From Acidobacteriaceae bacterium (GTDB lineage Bacteria > Acidobacteriota > Terriglobia > Terriglobales > Acidobacteriaceae): a stretch of 32,555 nt of DNA. A model generated the notes under the pieces. That model made no database searches and had not been told where the DNA came from. It worked only from the letters and a program-made list of their open reading frames with translations. This document shows, piece after piece, positions 24,169 through 31,721 of the stretch. The stretch is taken from contig PKUV01000163.1 of the NCBI GenBank assembly GCA_003131315.1, positions 233 to 32,787 on the forward strand, read 5' to 3'. The position numbers and the translations under genes are program-made. Numbering within the stretch: position 1 is the first letter of the stretch; the number at the start of each line of letters is the position of its first letter.

Positions 24169-24777
24169 CTAACGCAGGTCCCGGAATGCGGGGTTGGTCT
24201 TAAAGCGCTGGGGAAATTTCTCTTCATAGGAAGACAGGCCGGGGCAAATCAGACGTCTGTGGGTGAAGGAAAAGCCAAACTTCTCCATTTCCTTTTCGGC
24301 TCTCTCCGCAGACCAGCCCTCTTGGGCCATACGGTAGGATGCAATCATCATTCCCGTGCGGTCGTCACCCAAACGGCAGTGGACGAAAATCTTTTTACCT
24401 GGATTCTTCCGCAGCAATGTAAGGAATTGCGCGAATATTTTATCTTTTGGAAACGAGCAACGCCAGGGTAGTGCCACGTACTGCATCCCAAGATGTGTCA
24501 CGATCTTGCGCTCACTATCGCGCGACCCACCTAAGTCTACCACGATGTTGATCCCCATCTTTGCCAGGATGCGAAATCCGCTTTTCGAGGGCTGGCCGCC
24601 GTGGTATAGGGTCGTAGTCGCCTCGCCGAAGTTTGGCAGGTTCTTGCGCATCGATTTGTTCACCGGATGCGCATGCGCAGTGGTGGATAACGTGGCCGTA
24701 AGGAGAGCGAGGATTGCAAAACAACCGACGGTACGAGTTATACCGCTCCGAACTCGTAATTTTCTCTGTCCAACCAT
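24169..24777 (-). CDS. Exported dual-specificity/tyrosine phosphatase-like protein
   Basis: The 202-residue product has an N-terminal signal/anchor (GCFAILALLTATLSTTAHAH). A cysteine phosphatase domain follows, with the P-loop H133-C134-RLGDD-R140-TG matching HCxxGxxRTG; Cys134 would be the nucleophile. LYHGGQPSKSGFRILAKMGINIVVDL is typical of the DSP/tyrosine phosphatase-like secreted family. A general-acid Asp is not obvious in the LPWRCSFPKDK region, so D112 is only a candidate. It follows the exported gene at 24800-25156 by 22 bp on the same strand and is probably co-transcribed. ATG 24777 is the start; its ribosome site is weak. Confidence 0.9.
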   Translation of the reverse strand: MVGQRKLRVRSGITRTVGCFAILALLTATLSTTAHAHPVNKSMRKNLPNFGEATTTLYHGGQPSKSGFRILAKMGINIVVDLGGSRDSERKIVTHLGMQYVALPWRCSFPKDKIFAQFLTLLRKNPGKKIFVHCRLGDDRTGMMIASYRMAQEGWSAERAEKEMEKFGFSFTHRRLICPGLSSYEEKFPQRFKTNPAFRDLR

Positions 24778-24799
24778 TCGCGCCGCATATCCCCGGCAA

Positions 24800-25156
24800 T
24801 TATGATGATATCACCCGGTCATCATCAGACCTCAGCATTGGATCAGTGATCTGCTTCTGTTCCAGCCTATAGAGTTGATCGCCTGAAGCAATGTGAACAA
24901 GTTGGCGAGTTTCGTCGGAATCAAGGTGTCCTTCAAAAACCCGAACCTTTTCGGGGGTGTGACGCTCCAGGTGATATTGACCGTCTCCACGCAACAGCAC
25001 ACAAACTCCCTGCCGGTCACGGACTCGTTCCAGGCGCAGCAGGTAAGCGGCTTCCGTTTTGGCCTGCGATGAAGCGGGTGCCTGCGCCCACAGATTTCCC
25101 GCAGAGAATGCGAGAAGACAGAGCGCTCTAGGGATTGGTTTCGTGAGAGTGTCCAT
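24800..25156 (-). CDS. Small exported protein upstream of the phosphatase
   Basis: From ATG 25156 the product has 118 residues: a signal peptide (PIPRALCLLAFSAGNLWAQAPA) and a small soluble part (LLRLERVRDRQGVCVLLRGDGQYHLERHTPEKVRVFEGHLDSDE...). I do not recognise a family. The frame is open to 25219, but that extension precedes the signal. The end (SDDDRVISS) is abrupt, and the gene may be shortened at its 3' end. A 7-bp inverted repeat (24802-24825) overlaps its stop, just before the phosphatase start. Confidence 0.65.
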   Translation of the reverse strand: MDTLTKPIPRALCLLAFSAGNLWAQAPASSQAKTEAAYLLRLERVRDRQGVCVLLRGDGQYHLERHTPEKVRVFEGHLDSDETRQLVHIASGDQLYRLEQKQITDPMLRSDDDRVISS

Positions 25157-25528
25157 CGACGCAGTTAACGCATATAGAACATTACACCGAAAAGGCTCAG
25201 AAATAGGCGGGCGGCTCACCCTTCGTGGGTTCGATCTCGCTGGAACTACCGGAACCGGGCGTACACCTCGATAGTAACGGCGAACGCGACAACCTGGTCC
25301 ACCCCGCCGTCCGGAAATGAGCCATTCTGCACAGTATTTCGAAAGGGAATGAGCGAATCTATGGAGGACTCAAGAGAGCAGTTTATCCGCCAACCAGACG
25401 GCCTATTTGTGGCGACGGACAGACTTGTAGCCGCTCCGGTACAATGCGACCATCGCGGCGCGCAGAGAAGTTGCGCCATCGGCCGCGAACCGCGAATTGG
25501 CCTTTGAAGATACTTCTCGGGAGGTTCC
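25157..25528. other. Intergenic region, no gene supported
   Basis: The region lies between divergent genes. A 52-codon plus-strand frame (25349-25507) and a minus-strand frame (25246-25479) have no family character. A TACAAT word occurs at 25440-25445, but no matching -35 was found. Confidence 0.5.
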
Positions 25529-25816
25529 GTGGCGAAACTTGAATCGCACGATCACGAAGCGCAACTCGATGAACTAGGAAGCGATCCCGGGCAGGTAGGC
25601 TCGGACAGCGCTGGGCAATCAGGGGATACTCAGGGCCTCTCGCAAATCGCAGACGCTGCCGGCGAAAGCGTCGAAGAACTCGCCGATACGGATCAAGCAT
25701 ATGAGGCGGGGGTCGTCGGCGGCGTCGAGGATGCTGCTGACCACCCGGAGAGGCCTGTACGCACCCGTGAGAATCATGCCCGGTCAGATGAAATTCCGCC
25801 GAAGCGCGGAGAATAG
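25529..25816 (+). CDS. Small acidic hydrophilic protein
   Basis: GTG 25529 follows GGGAGG with 5-6 nt spacing, a good ribosome site. The 95-residue product is strongly acidic and low in hydrophobic residues (LDELGSDPGQVGSDSAGQSGD, VEELADTDQAYEAG, VEDAADHPERPVRTREN), with no signal or membrane helix. It is probably disordered. No family recognised. Confidence 0.62.
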   Translation: MAKLESHDHEAQLDELGSDPGQVGSDSAGQSGDTQGLSQIADAAGESVEELADTDQAYEAGVVGGVEDAADHPERPVRTRENHARSDEIPPKRGE

Positions 25817-25951
25817 GCGGCTGGCCCTCGTCCCGCTGATCCTGGCCATGTTTCCCGAAGAGGCACGCTAGAAGCCAACCGTTGCCCGTGGGCCCTTATC
25901 CCATTGCACACACTGGATTTCGTGTGTTAGCTTCGATTTCGAGAGGTCCGC

Positions 25952-26782
25952 TTGCGACACACGGTTCCGGCTGGGATGGAGCGCAAGGAAACTGACGTTT
26001 ACCTGCGGCTCGATTCGGCGCGTCTTCCCCAGCATATCGCCATCATCATGGACGGAAACGGGCGCTGGGCCCGGCGCCGGCACATGCCGCGCGTCGCGGG
26101 ACATCGCGCCGGCGTTGACGCCGTGCGTTCGACGGTCGAAACCGCGGCCCGCATCGGAATCCCGGCGTTGACGCTCTACGCCTTCTCCGAGGAAAACTGG
26201 AAAAAGCGTCCGAAGACGGAAGTCGATTTCCTGATGCGCCTTTTGTGCCGCTATCTGAAAGCGGAAATCAAGATTCTCAACGAAAATAATATCCGTTTGA
26301 AATACATCGGACGTAAGCATGAGTTACCGGAGTCGGTGCAGCGCGAAATGGAAGAGGCGAGCTGCGCCACATCCACCAATACCGGGATGCTGCTGACGCT
26401 GGCGCTGAATTACAGCGCGCGCAGCGAGATCGTCGACGCGTTTCGCTCGCTGGCGGAGGCTGCGGCCCGCAATGGCGGCCTCGATCACATGGAAGTCGAT
26501 GAGCAGGCGATTAGCGATCATCTCTACACGCGGGGTCTGCCGGATCCGGACTTAGTAATTCGCACCAGCGGCGAGATGCGGCTGAGTAACTTTCTGCTCT
26601 GGCAGCTTGCTTATGCGGAGATCTATGTGACGCCGACGTTGTGGCCCGATTTCCGCGGCGTTCAACTGCTCGAGGGCATCGAAGAATATCAGAAGCGCGA
26701 CCGCCGCTACGGCGGGCTGGGGCAGGACGGGCATGCTCCGCAGCATACGCCGCTCCGGGCCCACGCTGAGGCGAAGCGTTGA
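25952..26782 (+). CDS. uppS: Isoprenyl (undecaprenyl) diphosphate synthase
   Basis: UppS condenses isopentenyl diphosphate onto farnesyl diphosphate to make the C55 carrier for peptidoglycan and LPS sugars. The 276-residue product has HIAIIMDGNGRWARRR with the catalytic Asp at residue 34, then GHRAGVDAVR and LTLYAFSEENW. Further on are NYSARSEIVDAF and DPDLVIRTSGEMRLSNFLLWQLAYAEIY. All are cis-prenyltransferase motifs. TTG 25952 follows GAGAGG by 5 nt; ATG 25976 is an alternative start. The basic, His/Ala-rich C-terminal tail after about residue 250 exceeds the usual length. No cdsA or dxr neighbour follows, which is unlike the common cluster. Confidence 0.95.
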   Translation: MRHTVPAGMERKETDVYLRLDSARLPQHIAIIMDGNGRWARRRHMPRVAGHRAGVDAVRSTVETAARIGIPALTLYAFSEENWKKRPKTEVDFLMRLLCRYLKAEIKILNENNIRLKYIGRKHELPESVQREMEEASCATSTNTGMLLTLALNYSARSEIVDAFRSLAEAAARNGGLDHMEVDEQAISDHLYTRGLPDPDLVIRTSGEMRLSNFLLWQLAYAEIYVTPTLWPDFRGVQLLEGIEEYQKRDRRYGGLGQDGHAPQHTPLRAHAEAKR

Positions 26783-26800
26783 TGGGCACTGCTCGTGTGG

Positions 26801-26841
26801 GGATGGGCGCCCTCGCCCGTCCAAGCCGAGCGCAGCTCGGC
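26801..26841. repeat. Two-hairpin repeat, copy 3
   Basis: Stem GGATGGGCG/CGCCCGTCC with loop CCCT (26801-26822, one T-G pair), then stem GCCGAGC/GCTCGGC with loop GCA (26825-26841). It lies between uppS and the convergent transglutaminase gene. Confidence 0.82.
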
Positions 26842-26876
26842 AGCTGCCGGTGGCCACAGCAACTCTGGATTCGCTT

Positions 26877-29054
26877 CTAGCTGGCGGCTGCGCGGTTCGA
26901 CGTTTTTCTGGAATTCGCCGTTTCGGGGGCAGTGATGTCCTGGAAAAGCTCCGGCAGGCTTTGGGCGTTGTCCACCGACTTGCCGAAACGCGCGGATTCA
27001 TAAGCGCGCGTAAACCTGGCGACCTTCTTCTGCAGTGCCGCTTCCTGAATGGCCGCGACGAAATCCAGCGGTGTTTGCGACGGCGACTTGCGCCAGCCAA
27101 GCCGTGCCATGCGGCCCACCATCCGGTCATACCAAAGTGCGGCGGATTCGCGCGGGGCACGCTCCGGATGCGCCCGCAGACTGCGGTCACGCAGCCCACT
27201 GACCAGGCGCCGGAGATTCAGCAGCGTGATCAGGACGGCCGCGAACACGACGATCCCGCTCAACCATCGCACAGGAAAATTGGTGAAGTGGTCGTGCGCG
27301 CGCCGTGCCGACCGCAGCATGGCGCGATGCTGCCGCCCAATCCACCGGCGAGCCTCGTCAAAGAACTGCCGGCTGCTGCTAGCCGCATCTTTCCCCAAAG
27401 TGCGCTGGTGGCTGACGTCGTAATTGATGATCCACTCGCGCCAAAACGATGCTGCCGCATCCACATAGAGCTGCATCCGCGACCAACCGGTCCGCGTCGG
27501 CAGGCTTCCCGCCGGAGTGGGATCAAAGCTGATCCAACCAGACCCGGGGAAGTAAGCCTCAACCCACGAATGGGCGTCACTGGCTCGCACCACATACTGG
27601 CCGGTCAGGTCGTTGTATTCGCCCCCGCGGAACCCCGTTACAATTCGCGACGGGATGCGCAAAGAGCGCAGCATCACCGCCATCGAACTGGCGAAATACT
27701 CGCAGTGACCTTTCTTCCTCTCGAACAGGAAATTGGCCAGTGGGTCCTGCGGCAGAGTGCGGGGCAGTTCCAGCGTGTATCCGAAGCGTGTCGATAGATA
27801 CCGCTCCAGCGCGATTGCCTTGTCATAGTTACTGGGAGCCGGCGCGGTGATTTCCTCCGCCAACTTCGAAATGCGAATATCGAGCGGCGGCAGTTTCAGG
27901 TACCCGTCCATGCCAACGGGCGCGGTGTTCGCCGCCAGACGAAGCTCGTCGATGTCGGTCTCGGGCAATTGCGACACGGCTTCGTACCGGTTGATGGGAT
28001 GGTCGGCGTCGAGGTTGTAGACGGCCCCTCCGGCGTCCGTACTCACCTGCCGGAAATTTCCCGTGAGACTCTGCGGCCTCTCCGCCAGAAAAAAGACGTT
28101 GGTTCCAACCGGCTCCATCAGGACGCGATAACGAATGGATCGGCCCACGACCACCGATGCGTCGCGCGGGTCCACCAAGGGTGCCAACCGATAGCTTCCA
28201 TCTCCCGCCGGCCGCACCTGGGTTTGATCATACGAATTCGACCAGACTCTGCCGTCAAAAGCGCTTAGCGCAACCCCACGCCACTTCAGGTCGTAAGCGC
28301 CTTGCAGATCGTTCTGGATCTCGATGTGCATGACGACAGCACTGGACTGCTGAATTTGTCCGATGCGGCCCAGTTGCACGCGATCGGTGAAGCCAGTGGA
28401 GACATCGCTGGTCGGAGTGTAGGCGCTCAAATAGCGTGACGAAACGCGGGGAAGAAAAAAGAAGATCAGGAAACTGCCGGCCATGATCATCAGCATGAGC
28501 GCCGGAGCGATCGCCAGCAGCCCGTAGACCATGTGCCGGGTGGGAGAGGCAAGGTGTGGATCCTGCGCGAGCGTATGCTCGGCGGCGACCGAGTGCCGCA
28601 TCTCCATCAGAACAAAAGTGACGACTGCGACCAGCAGGAAGGCCGCAAAAGAAAGCAGGAACACACTGCCGACAGTAAGCACGGCGGCCGCCAGCACCAT
28701 CAGAAACGAAAGCGCCGCGAGCAGGTAGTGGTCGCGCGTCCGCTGCAACGAAAATAGCCGGACGACTAACAAGAAGAGCACAAGGTGAACGCTTGCCGCT
28801 AGAAAACCGCGCGAAAGAAAGAAGTAGTCGGCGAAGTAGATGAAGACGTAAATCAGGGTGAGGATAGTGGTCCAGCGTTCCGGGATCACAAACTCGCGCC
28901 GCGTCAGAAGCTGGCCTCCGCGGAGCGCCAGCGCTAGCCCCACCAGAACCACTGCCGGCAGATCCAGCCCTCCGGTCGAAGCCAGGGAGCCGAAGCCACA
29001 GAGCACGAGCAGATAAAGCGCCACATTAAAGTAGCGCTCGATGGCCTTAGCCAT
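26877..29054 (-). CDS. TgpA-like membrane transglutaminase
   Basis: The 725-residue product (ATG 29054; GTG 29090 is an alternative) starts with at least six membrane helices (DUF3488-type region, residues 1-200) and a periplasmic part. The transglutaminase core comes next, with the triad C451 (GHCEYFASSMAV), H495 (SDAHSWVEAYFP) and D511 (SFDPTPAG). After it come one more helix (WLSGIVVFAAVLITLL) and a DUF4129-like cytoplasmic tail (RESAALWYDRMVGRMARLGWRKSPSQTPLDFVAAI). All catalytic residues are present, so an active peptide-modifying enzyme facing the periplasm is expected; the substrate is unknown. The usual DUF58/MoxR partners are not next to it. Confidence 0.93.
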   Translation of the reverse strand: MAKAIERYFNVALYLLVLCGFGSLASTGGLDLPAVVLVGLALALRGGQLLTRREFVIPERWTTILTLIYVFIYFADYFFLSRGFLAASVHLVLFLLVVRLFSLQRTRDHYLLAALSFLMVLAAAVLTVGSVFLLSFAAFLLVAVVTFVLMEMRHSVAAEHTLAQDPHLASPTRHMVYGLLAIAPALMLMIMAGSFLIFFFLPRVSSRYLSAYTPTSDVSTGFTDRVQLGRIGQIQQSSAVVMHIEIQNDLQGAYDLKWRGVALSAFDGRVWSNSYDQTQVRPAGDGSYRLAPLVDPRDASVVVGRSIRYRVLMEPVGTNVFFLAERPQSLTGNFRQVSTDAGGAVYNLDADHPINRYEAVSQLPETDIDELRLAANTAPVGMDGYLKLPPLDIRISKLAEEITAPAPSNYDKAIALERYLSTRFGYTLELPRTLPQDPLANFLFERKKGHCEYFASSMAVMLRSLRIPSRIVTGFRGGEYNDLTGQYVVRASDAHSWVEAYFPGSGWISFDPTPAGSLPTRTGWSRMQLYVDAAASFWREWIINYDVSHQRTLGKDAASSSRQFFDEARRWIGRQHRAMLRSARRAHDHFTNFPVRWLSGIVVFAAVLITLLNLRRLVSGLRDRSLRAHPERAPRESAALWYDRMVGRMARLGWRKSPSQTPLDFVAAIQEAALQKKVARFTRAYESARFGKSVDNAQSLPELFQDITAPETANSRKTSNRAAAS

Positions 29055-29282
29055 GGTGATCCCGCCCGGGTTGATGGAGGCTTCGGTCACGAGAAACTTC
29101 TATTGTTGGCGAAACCGGCGCGGAAGGGAAGTGTCCGCAGTAACAATGTTGATCTTTGGGCTGTATTGGCGCAAGGTAGCCTGTGGGCGGTTTCGCAGTG
29201 TTCTGGCCTACCAGGCTCATCGTCTCGACCCTGATTTCTGCGGCCGGTTCTATCGCGCCGAGAGTGTATAGGAGGTGTACTC

Positions 29283-29705
29283 GTGCAGGTCAGCGCTTTG
29301 CTTGCCGGTCATGGCCGGATCGTCAGTGTCGTCGTGCTCGCACTCAGTTTCACTGCATTTTCGGCGGAGCAGATGGGCCCCCAGCATCCCCGTCCGAAGG
29401 TGGTTGCGCTGGACAGTTCCGTGAAGGAATTGATTGTGCTGAAGGGACCGCCGGAGAGCGTGAATATGAAGTCCGGATATGTAGTGTTGAGTCCTGGAAA
29501 GTCGGTAGGCAAGCACAGCACTGAACATCACGAGGAACTGCTGGTGGTCCTGGAGGGCGCTGGTGAGATGCTTTTCAAGGACGGTTCGAAGCTGCCAGTC
29601 AAGGCAAACTCAGCCGTCTATTGTCCGCCGGAAACCGAACATGACGTGATGAACTCTGGCAGCCAAGTGTTGCGGTATGTGTACGTAGTGGCAGAAGTGC
29701 GGTGA
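29283..29705 (+). CDS. Exported cupin-domain protein
   Basis: GTG 29283 follows AGGAGG (about 6-nt spacing). The 140-residue product has a signal peptide (IVSVVVLALSFTAFSAEQ) and one cupin barrel. Cupin motif 1 reads GKSVGKHSTEHHEELLVVLEGAGEM, supplying His and Glu metal ligands. Motif 2 reads KANSAVYCPPETEHDVMNSG with a further His. The metal site looks complete. The function is unknown; single-domain secreted cupins may bind small ligands or act as dioxygenases or isomerases. Divergent from the transglutaminase. Confidence 0.88.
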   Translation: MQVSALLAGHGRIVSVVVLALSFTAFSAEQMGPQHPRPKVVALDSSVKELIVLKGPPESVNMKSGYVVLSPGKSVGKHSTEHHEELLVVLEGAGEMLFKDGSKLPVKANSAVYCPPETEHDVMNSGSQVLRYVYVVAEVR

Positions 29706-29813
29706 CGAGTATCGCGAGCACGAGAAGCGAATTGTCGTAGTCGAAGTTCACAGAAGTACAGGCTGCACTGCCTTGTGGGCTGATTTCTTCCTTCTGTAAT
29801 TTGTTTTTGTCAT

Positions 29814-29819
29814 TACAAT
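29814..29819 (+). promoter_or_regulatory. TACAAT -10-like box close to the EVE start
   Basis: TACAAT ends 8 nt before the ATG at 29828, with no Shine-Dalgarno between. lpxB shows the same spacing (TACAAT 467-472, GTG 480). No consensus -35 was found, so this is tentative. Confidence 0.35.
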
Positions 29820-29827
29820 ACCTGCCC

Positions 29828-30208
29828 ATGGACTACCTTCTGAAAACGGAACCGGCGGTGTATTCATTCGCGGATCTTGAGCGGGAGAAGACGACGATTT
29901 GGGATGGGGTGACGAATCCAGCGGCGGTGAAGCACCTGCGCGGGATGAAGCCGGGAGAGCGGCTGGTGATTTACCACACGGGGGACGAGAAGAGCGCGGT
30001 GGGGACGGCGTCGGTGGTGGCGGTGGATGCGAGCGATCCCAGGAATCCGCAGGTGAAGATCAAGGTTGGGAAGCCGATCGCGAAGGCGAGGACGCTGGCG
30101 GAAATCAAGATGCGGGCGTCTTTTGCGGAGTCTCCGCTGGTGAGGCAGGGACGGTTGAGCGTAGTGCCGCTGACGGCAGCGCAGCACGGATGGCTGGTGG
30201 GGGAGTGA
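29828..30208 (+). CDS. EVE-domain protein
   Basis: The 126-residue product begins MDYLLKTEPAVYSFADLEREKTTIWDGVTNPAAVKHLRGMKPGERLVIYHTGDEKSAVG in segments typical of EVE: the KTEP turn, W.GV.N and YHTG. These form a PUA-like pocket known to bind modified cytosines or similar bases in DNA or RNA. The C-terminus (LSVVPLTAAQHGWLVGE) is slightly shorter than usual. ATG 29828 is chosen over TTG 29801 because KTEP must lie near the N-terminus. The gene is strikingly purine-rich on the coding strand, G most of all. No restriction or modification genes lie nearby. Confidence 0.92.
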   Translation: MDYLLKTEPAVYSFADLEREKTTIWDGVTNPAAVKHLRGMKPGERLVIYHTGDEKSAVGTASVVAVDASDPRNPQVKIKVGKPIAKARTLAEIKMRASFAESPLVRQGRLSVVPLTAAQHGWLVGE

Positions 30209-30504
30209 CCGGGATTGCAGAGGTCAGAAGTTAGATTGCAGAAGTAAAGCAAGTCTTTCTGACAGCGTCGAACCGATGCCAGAGTGAGCCAGTCCTGGGA
30301 TCGACGGCTAGCAGCCCGTGGTGCAAGTACGATTTGTATCAGGGTATGCCTTCAGGTGTAAAGTTCCACCACATCCTTCAGGCGTGCCGTAAGTGCTGCG
30401 TTATGAAAGCGCCTTCAGGCGCTGAGGCCGGAGACTGGAGTTTCGCCACAGGCTCCTAGGCGCCTGCGCTGCTTTCGCGGACAGGAGTGTTCGTGCCACA
30501 TGAG
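30209..30504. repeat. Intergenic region with REP-like element, copy 2
   Basis: No gene is seen. At 30337-30430 the words TATCAGGG, TTCAGG, GCCGTAAG and the stem AGCGCC/GGCGCT around TTCA (30408-30423) repeat the architecture of 13641-13710. At 30475-30501 a GCGGACAGGAGTGTTCG word repeats 19744-19770. Confidence 0.65.
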
Positions 30505-30813
30505 TCAGGTCCGGACTACCCGCTCGGTGCAATCGGGTTCGGGGCAGGCGTAGATCACGTGATTGCGCTGGCGGTCGAGGCTGATGATGAACATGGGGCG
30601 TCCGTGGCGATCGCAGGTGGGCTGGTTGGGGGTGAGGACGGGCGCGTCTCCGCGCTTGGGCGTGGTGTAGCCGATGCGCTCGCCGAAGCACCGGTGGCAG
30701 AATTTGTCGGTGCAGCGAAAGAATTCAATGGCATAGTCGGCGTTGTAGGGAGCCAGTATGGGCTCCATGGTGCGGTAGTGTTGGTCGCAAAGGGGCAGGA
30801 TGTCCGTCCGCAT
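30505..30813 (-). CDS. Tandem zinc-ribbon-like small protein
   Basis: From ATG 30813 the product has 102 residues with two similar halves, each a CDxH pair followed by a C-x4-C pair. The first is CDQHYRTMEPI then RCTDKFCHRC; the second is CDRHGRPMFI then YACPEPDCTE. The residues fit two treble-clef or ribbon-like zinc sites made from an internal duplication. The frame is open upstream to 30846. No signal or membrane segment. Family unknown; nucleic-acid or protein binding is possible, and a catalytic role is not indicated. Confidence 0.68.
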   Translation of the reverse strand: MRTDILPLCDQHYRTMEPILAPYNADYAIEFFRCTDKFCHRCFGERIGYTTPKRGDAPVLTPNQPTCDRHGRPMFIISLDRQRNHVIYACPEPDCTERVVRT

Positions 30814-30840
30814 GCGAAGCGAGTTTAGCACTTTGAAGGG

Positions 30841-30900
30841 GGCCAAACGGAATGCTGCGGGCAGGATGCCGCCCGGACAACTGGAGAGACGCCGGCGCTA
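30841..30900. repeat. Direct repeat, left copy
   Basis: GGCCAAACG.AATGC.GCGGGCAGGATG.CG.CCGGACA.CTGG recurs at 31642-31700 in the same orientation. The two copies flank the gene at 30971-31492. Confidence 0.8.
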
Positions 30901-30925
30901 CAACAACAAAGTTGCGGCGTGATGC

Positions 30926-30947
30926 GGACGGGCGAGGACGCCCGTCC
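30926..30947 (-). repeat. Hairpin repeat (two-hairpin family), copy 4
   Basis: Perfect 9-bp arms GGACGGGCG/CGCCCGTCC with a 4-nt loop (TCCT on the minus strand). Only the first of the two family hairpins is present. Confidence 0.75.
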
Positions 30948-30970
30948 CTACACTGGTCGGCGCGACTACA

Positions 30971-31492
30971 TTACTTCTTGATGGTCTCGTTGGTGGTAAG
31001 GGGCTGATGCTGGCGCTTGCCACTCGCCTGTCCGGTGGCGACATCGCGCGGGTTCTGGACTTTCGAAGGGCTGGTGGCGGTGATAGCTTCGGTGGCGTGG
31101 GCGGAATTCTTGCTTGCTGCCACGTCAGGGGCGCCGTCCCCATTCACGTCGCCTTTGGCCACGCGCGGCTGTGCTTTCGTGTCGGAACTCGATACGGGTT
31201 TCACGCTCGCAGGGCTGCTGGTGGGGACCGCAGTCGCCTGGCTCCAGTCGTCATGCGCCGACTTATTGCCGGAGGCTTGACTGGTGGCAACATCGCGGGC
31301 CGCAAGGTCCCTGTGGATGACCCCGCCGCCTTCGGCCTTCTGGTCCGTGCTACGAGCGCTGACGTGGTCACTCGGTTTCGGTCTCTGAGTCTGCGTGGTG
31401 GTGGGCTTGGGTTTCTGCTGATCGGTCTTTGACTGAGCAGCGGCGAACAGCGATAGACCGACCGAAGCGGCGATCAGAATCTTGTTGTTCAT
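30971..31492 (-). CDS. Exported low-complexity protein with internal repeats
   Basis: ATG 31492 follows AGGAG 7 nt upstream. The 173-residue product has a signal peptide (KILIAASVGLSLFAAAQS) and then a hydrophilic Thr/Ser/Gln/Lys-rich chain. RDVATSQASGNK is echoed by RDVATGQASGKR near the end. KGDVNGDGAPDVAASKN contains a DxNxDGxxD loop like those of dockerin/EF-hand or FG-GAP calcium sites. Otherwise disordered. I infer a secreted, possibly calcium-binding protein; no family recognised. Confidence 0.65.
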   Translation of the reverse strand: MNNKILIAASVGLSLFAAAQSKTDQQKPKPTTTQTQRPKPSDHVSARSTDQKAEGGGVIHRDLAARDVATSQASGNKSAHDDWSQATAVPTSSPASVKPVSSSDTKAQPRVAKGDVNGDGAPDVAASKNSAHATEAITATSPSKVQNPRDVATGQASGKRQHQPLTTNETIKK

Positions 31493-31641
31493 GATTTTCT
31501 CCTGTGTGGTGCGGGCTCGCAACGCGCGGTTCCCCGTTGGGCGCGGAAAGGCTGAAGTGGTGCCGGCCCATTAGGACTCGATGATTTTCGCGGTCTTCGG
31601 GGAGATCGGCAAATTACCGAAGTAACTGGCCCGGGAACGAA

Positions 31642-31700
31642 GGCCAAACGAAATGCGGCGGGCAGGATGGCGGCCGGACAGCTGGCGAGCCGACGGTGCC
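31642..31700. repeat. Direct repeat, right copy
   Basis: Matches 30841-30900 at about 38 of the first 43 positions. It lies between the exported low-complexity gene and the FtsX-like permease. Confidence 0.8.
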
Positions 31701-31721
31701 ATGCGGAACGTCCGGATCGCG

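Noticed and set aside
25349-25507. 52-codon frame upstream of the small acidic gene
   Set aside because: Poor ribosome site and no coding character.
26733-27797. 354-codon plus-strand frame over uppS end and the transglutaminase
   Set aside because: It lies opposite well-supported genes, has no start signal and no domain character.
31007-31432. Plus-strand frames opposite the exported low-complexity gene
   Set aside because: The minus-strand gene has a signal peptide and AGGAG; the opposite frames have neither.
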